A stretch of 64,000 bases of DNA, taken from Fen-1258 sp041658245 (GTDB lineage Bacteria; Bacteroidota; Ignavibacteria; Ignavibacteriales; Melioribacteraceae). This document shows positions 62,001-64,000 of the stretch, piece after piece. The stretch spans positions 1 to 64,000 of the forward strand of contig JBBAAM010000010.1 of assembly GCA_041658245.1 (NCBI GenBank), read 5' to 3'. Position 1 is the stretch's first letter. Each line of letters opens with the position of its first letter. Position numbers and translations under genes: made by a program. The notes below the pieces were generated by a model that saw nothing but the letters and a program-made list of their open reading frames with translations, was not told where the DNA came from and did not search any database.

Positions 62001-62804
62001 AGCACCAAGTGTTACATCAGTTGAACCTTTAACAAGCATTTTGGCTCTTACAAAAACCAAAGCGCCTACGGCAGCTGTTGTAACAGGGTTTGTAGCTCCG
62101 CTTGCCCAGGATAATAGGTATGTACCGGCAGTAGTATTATTCTCTGCGGTAGTACCATTAACTCCAAGTGCATTAGCTACAGTATTACCAAGTATTTGAA
62201 GTTTTGCTGCATCATAAGTTAATGTGAAGTTGAACGATCTCACATTATCTGCTGTAACAAGCGCAGAAGTATTTATTGGGATAAGTACTTCTACACCTTT
62301 TTGTGCATTGGCAACAGAACCGGCTGAAACCTCGATGGTTGCAGCGGTTGCTGATCCATTTGCTACTGTTATTTGCGTACTATTGAACAGAAAAGTTGTG
62401 CCAACACTTAGTGCTGATGTGCCGGCAACTTTAAAGCTCACTGTTAGGTTTATAAAATTGCCGCTTGTGGCAGTAATCGCAGTAGGACTTGCCCAAGCAA
62501 CATATAACTTACCATTTGTCAGATCCGGGTTGGCTTGTAATAAACTACCAGCAACATCACTGATCGTACCAGTATTGCTCGCACCGGTAATATCAATTTT
62601 AGTATTATCATAAGACAATGTAAATTGATAAGATTTTACATTAGAACCCAAGCCGGTTACACTTATAGGCACTGTAACTGTTGTGCCTACCTTACCAGTA
62701 ACACTTGGTAATGTAACAACCTGCGCAAAAGTAAGTGTAGTTCCTAACATAAGCATTGCAAATAAAAGGAGCATTTTTTTAACGCTTATTTTGAAACTTT
62801 TCAT
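59052..62804 (-). CDS. Giant secreted protein: two cohesin-like domains, about ten Ig-like repeats, T9SS tail
   Basis: A 1250-residue surface protein. Signal peptide, then two cohesin-like domains (VVTLPSVTGKVGTTVTVPIS, YQFTLSYDNTKIDI; VLIPINTSAL, FNFTLTYDAAKLQIL), then about ten cadherin/He_PIG-type repeats with the pattern AVSFTLVATDADTDPMTYAM, GAFSWTPGYRQAGTYAFVFTASDG, and a T9SS type A sorting domain (MQNYPNPFNP, VFNILGQEVALLV, VKKMMLMK). The start at 62804 follows AGAGGTGATA; GTG 62810 is less likely. The neighbouring gene upstream encodes a dockerin-like domain, so an interaction between these surface proteins is possible but inferred. Confidence 0.85.
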   Translation of the reverse strand: MKSFKISVKKMLLLFAMLMLGTTLTFAQVVTLPSVTGKVGTTVTVPISVTGLGSNVKSYQFTLSYDNTKIDITGASNTGTISDVAGSLLQANPDLTNGKLYVAWASPTAITATSGNFINLTVSFKVAGTSALSVGTTFLFNSTQITVANGSATAATIEVSAGSVANAQKGVEVLIPINTSALVTADNVRSFNFTLTYDAAKLQILGNTVANALGVNGTTAENNTTAGTYLLSWASGATNPVTTAAVGALVFVRAKMLVKGSTDVTLGAFTYNAGTPAVVRANGTITAVNQAPVFGTNTTPLNVIENAAVSFTLVATDADTDPMTYAMTSPTLPTGANTTVPTFNTTTGAFSWTPGYRQAGTYAFVFTASDGSSTSDPLTISIIVANPVTTPTLLPNAPTSAVNGGSVVTFSLGGADVDVDNVLTYTVSPTTLAGSLAQPAVSTAGVFSWTPGFHQAGTFPFTVTVSNGTNTTTATLSLTVNNVNTVPSFTATGAAQMPDQTIMEGQTLTFTYKAVDAESDVINYYKTNPTPAASTIDASTGVFTWTPALGSAGTSQIVILASDGTLTATSRITTVIVTAAPAPTLTAVAPVTVAEKSVVSITLVGATTNPSGTPLVYSMSGAPIGSSLTAGVFTWTPDYGTAGTFNVTFKVTDNLGLTATQAAVITVTKKQEAPTLTLSPVGPYTKTEGQNLSVLLVGADLNPGDVSGLQYSFTPAITGATLSTAGVFSWTPTVGQAGTYTVTFTVKDADNLTGTAVANITVNAAQAPTLIFTPAVPVGGYTVAEQGTLTLTLSSTDPNSGQTAAYSVTGNPTGSSLSTAGVFTWTPGLGTVGTYNVTFKVTNSPLGLSATQTVVLTVTRTNVAPTLAAVAAVTASENQAVSFTLVGADANPGEVLTYSMAGNPTDATLNASTGAFAWTPGYDQAGSYSITFKVTDALGLFATVVAQFTINDVNRAPTLALNPAGPAFTVAEGAPFTLTLVGADLDTDNTLTYSMVTTPPSIAGAALSATGVFTWIPTYTQSGSYSIDFKVADYKGTTAMGTSATVTATITVSNTNRAPVFTATIPNGTVVAVHKAPNPVYYNFQFVGNDPDGQPVAYSLIAAPTGASITTDGLFTWAPTLAQAGSSYVISVQISDGSLTALYTGIIFASSTITAVNEYSGIPTEYVLMQNYPNPFNPTTSIKFGLPTESNVRLSVFNILGQEVALLVNQTMSAGFHKVNFDASQLTSGLYFYKVQAENFVQVKKMMLMK

Positions 62805-62849
62805 TATCACCTCTAATTGATTGAATTTACGTTTATCAATATTTCAAAA

Positions 62850-62873
62850 GGGCGGCTTATTAATAAACCGCCC
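62850..62873 (-). terminator. Terminator between the dockerin and cohesin genes
   Basis: GGGCGG (62850-62855) pairs with CCGCCC (62868-62873) across TTATTAATAA-type loop; on the minus strand the second arm is followed by TTTTG. It lies nine bases after the stop of the dockerin-bearing gene, so the two genes may be partly uncoupled. Confidence 0.65.
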
Positions 62874-62882
62874 AGGTGAAAA

Positions 62883-64000
62883 TTATTTCATTAAGTTCAT
62901 TTTTACTGTCTTAATGAAACTTCCAGCTTGAATTCGGTATATATAGATACCGGATGCTACTTTGCTGCCTATATTGCTTGTTCCATCCCATTGAATTGTG
63001 TAATAACCAGCTTCCTGTTGAGAGTCAACTAGTGTCTTTACAACTCTACCCAATATATCATAAACAATTAGATTAACATGAAGATCATTGGTGACAGAAT
63101 ATTTAATTGTTGTTGCCGGGTTAAATGGGTTTGGATAATTTTGGCTTAAAGTGAATTCAGTTGGAATTTCTTTAACCTTTGCGCTTATGTCTGATGAAAG
63201 TGAACTGTTTAATATTACATTACCTGATATTGTTGCAACAGTCTCTTTATTATTTTTTGTTAACTCGATATTTGCAATTGTGCTTTCAGTTAAAGGTGTT
63301 AAACCTGCAGCTGCAAATTGAATCTTTCCGTTTTCAGTTTTTGAAACTACTATCCAATCTGACGGCAGCGACATTTTAACACTCTTAACATCTACGCCAT
63401 TACCATTCAAAGTACCTTCAAATGAAACGGAATTGACACCCTTCGTATTCATAACTGTTACCGGTAAGGTAACTGTATTATTATTCGAAGGAACAAGATT
63501 TCCAAATTCAACTTGACCTGATGCCGCAACAACTTTACTTGTTGGCCATACATTGTTATTGGCTACATAAGATAGAACGAAATATGCGTCATAAGCATTA
63601 ACATTGCCATCAAGACTAGCATCAGCGTATGCTAAAGCTTCAGCTGGTAGAACAGGATTGGCTACAACGTGCTTTAATATTGCTAAAGCATCTATGGCAT
63701 CTGCATTTCCACCGCTTAATGTTACATCACCTCTATTGTATTTATTGGAAACTACAATCGTTCCTGTAGTAGTAACAGGTGTAGTTCCATCAGTAACCTG
63801 GACAATAACTGTAAATGTTTTTCCTGCATCACCAAAAGCAGGTGTCCATGTAAAGTTTCCAAGTCCACCAATTTGTGCAGTCATAGTCGGCACAGCTGTA
63901 CCTGTTGCAGCGGAAGCGGTTGTACCAGATAGAACACTTACAATAGAATAAGTTAATGTTTGAGCATCTGCATCTGTTGCTGCATAATTAAATGAATATT
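62883..64000 (-). CDS. Secreted protein with Ig-like repeat, dockerin-like domain and T9SS tail (5' end beyond window)
   Basis: The frame is open to the window edge: upstream of the first methionine it continues as YSFNYAATDADAQTLTYSIV, so the protein starts outside. Visible order: end of a He_PIG/cadherin-like repeat (GLGNFTWTPAFGDAGKTF), a type I dockerin-like domain (NRGDVTLSGGNADAIDALAI and ADASLDGNVNAYDAYFVLSY, the second loop with a canonical D-S-D-N-D calcium pattern, the first degenerate), a beta-sandwich (VEFGNLVPSNNNTVTLPVTV), and a T9SS sorting domain (SQNYPNPFNP, VYDILGRVVKTLV, KTVKMNLMK). Probably a surface or secreted cargo protein that may bind a cohesin. Confidence 0.85.
   Translation of the reverse strand, partial: YSFNYAATDADAQTLTYSIVSVLSGTTASAATGTAVPTMTAQIGGLGNFTWTPAFGDAGKTFTVIVQVTDGTTPVTTTGTIVVSNKYNRGDVTLSGGNADAIDALAILKHVVANPVLPAEALAYADASLDGNVNAYDAYFVLSYVANNNVWPTSKVVAASGQVEFGNLVPSNNNTVTLPVTVMNTKGVNSVSFEGTLNGNGVDVKSVKMSLPSDWIVVSKTENGKIQFAAAGLTPLTESTIANIELTKNNKETVATISGNVILNSSLSSDISAKVKEIPTEFTLSQNYPNPFNPATTIKYSVTNDLHVNLIVYDILGRVVKTLVDSQQEAGYYTIQWDGTSNIGSKVASGIYIYRIQAGSFIKTVKMNLMK

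Overview
The window looks like chromosome of an AT-rich, Gram-negative member of the Bacteroidota/Chlorobiota (FCB) group, most probably Ignavibacteria (Melioribacter/Ignavibacterium-like). This rests on many large secreted proteins ending in a type IX secretion (T9SS) sorting domain of the 'NYPNPFNP...YNILGQEV...KKMLLMK' type, two PorV/PorQ-family barrels, three TonB-dependent receptors with carboxypeptidase-like N-terminal domains, an RNase HIII and a glycine-rich RRM protein. No 16S rRNA is present, so the placement is an inference.

Region 1 (1-16378, minus strand) is a carbohydrate-utilisation locus. In transcription order it holds a LacI-type regulator, a zinc alcohol dehydrogenase, a secreted carbohydrate-binding-like protein with a recent internal duplication, a TonB receptor, a 1081-residue secreted protein of unknown function, a PorV/PorQ protein, a SurA-like PPIase, and an ABC sugar importer (binding lipoprotein and two permeases, the second cut by the window edge). 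Two LacI-type palindromes 115 bp apart lie at the promoter end. Region 2 (16632-17085) is tRNA-Ser with a GIY-YIG gene running into it and a broken partial tRNA copy behind it. Region 3 (17227-35944) is a starch/maltodextrin-type locus: secreted GH13 alpha-amylase, DUF4249 lipoprotein with its TonB receptor, a DUF5989 micro-gene, an SGNH/TPR protein, a SusE/F-like starch-binding protein, and a second copy of the PorV / giant protein / TonB receptor / PPIase set.

Region 4 (36128-49964) is mostly housekeeping: an R-M system with a HinP1I-like nuclease, a second LacI regulator, rnhC, 6-phosphofructokinase, tRNA-Asp, an RRM protein with a possible ribosome-site-masking leader, aspS, pdxB, two thioredoxin-fold proteins, a small membrane protein and an M28 peptidase. 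Region 5 (49965-59050) is repeat-rich: three HUH/Y1 transposase genes, each beside its own palindrome family, several MITE-like inverted repeats, a decayed BrnT/BrnA pair and 3'-end gene remnants. It also encloses a very large InlB-repeat protein. Region 6 (59052-64000) encodes a cohesin/Ig-repeat protein and a dockerin-bearing protein, both T9SS cargo.

The most notable signals are: (i) the twice-occurring outer-membrane module (TonB receptor + giant T9SS protein + PorV-like barrel + SurA-like PPIase + carbohydrate-binding T9SS protein) without any SusD; (ii) three HUH transposases with separate palindrome families, one palindrome sitting in frame inside its own transposase gene; (iii) the tRNA-Ser-embedded GIY-YIG gene; and (iv) the leader hairpin that can hide the RRM gene's Shine-Dalgarno and start codon.
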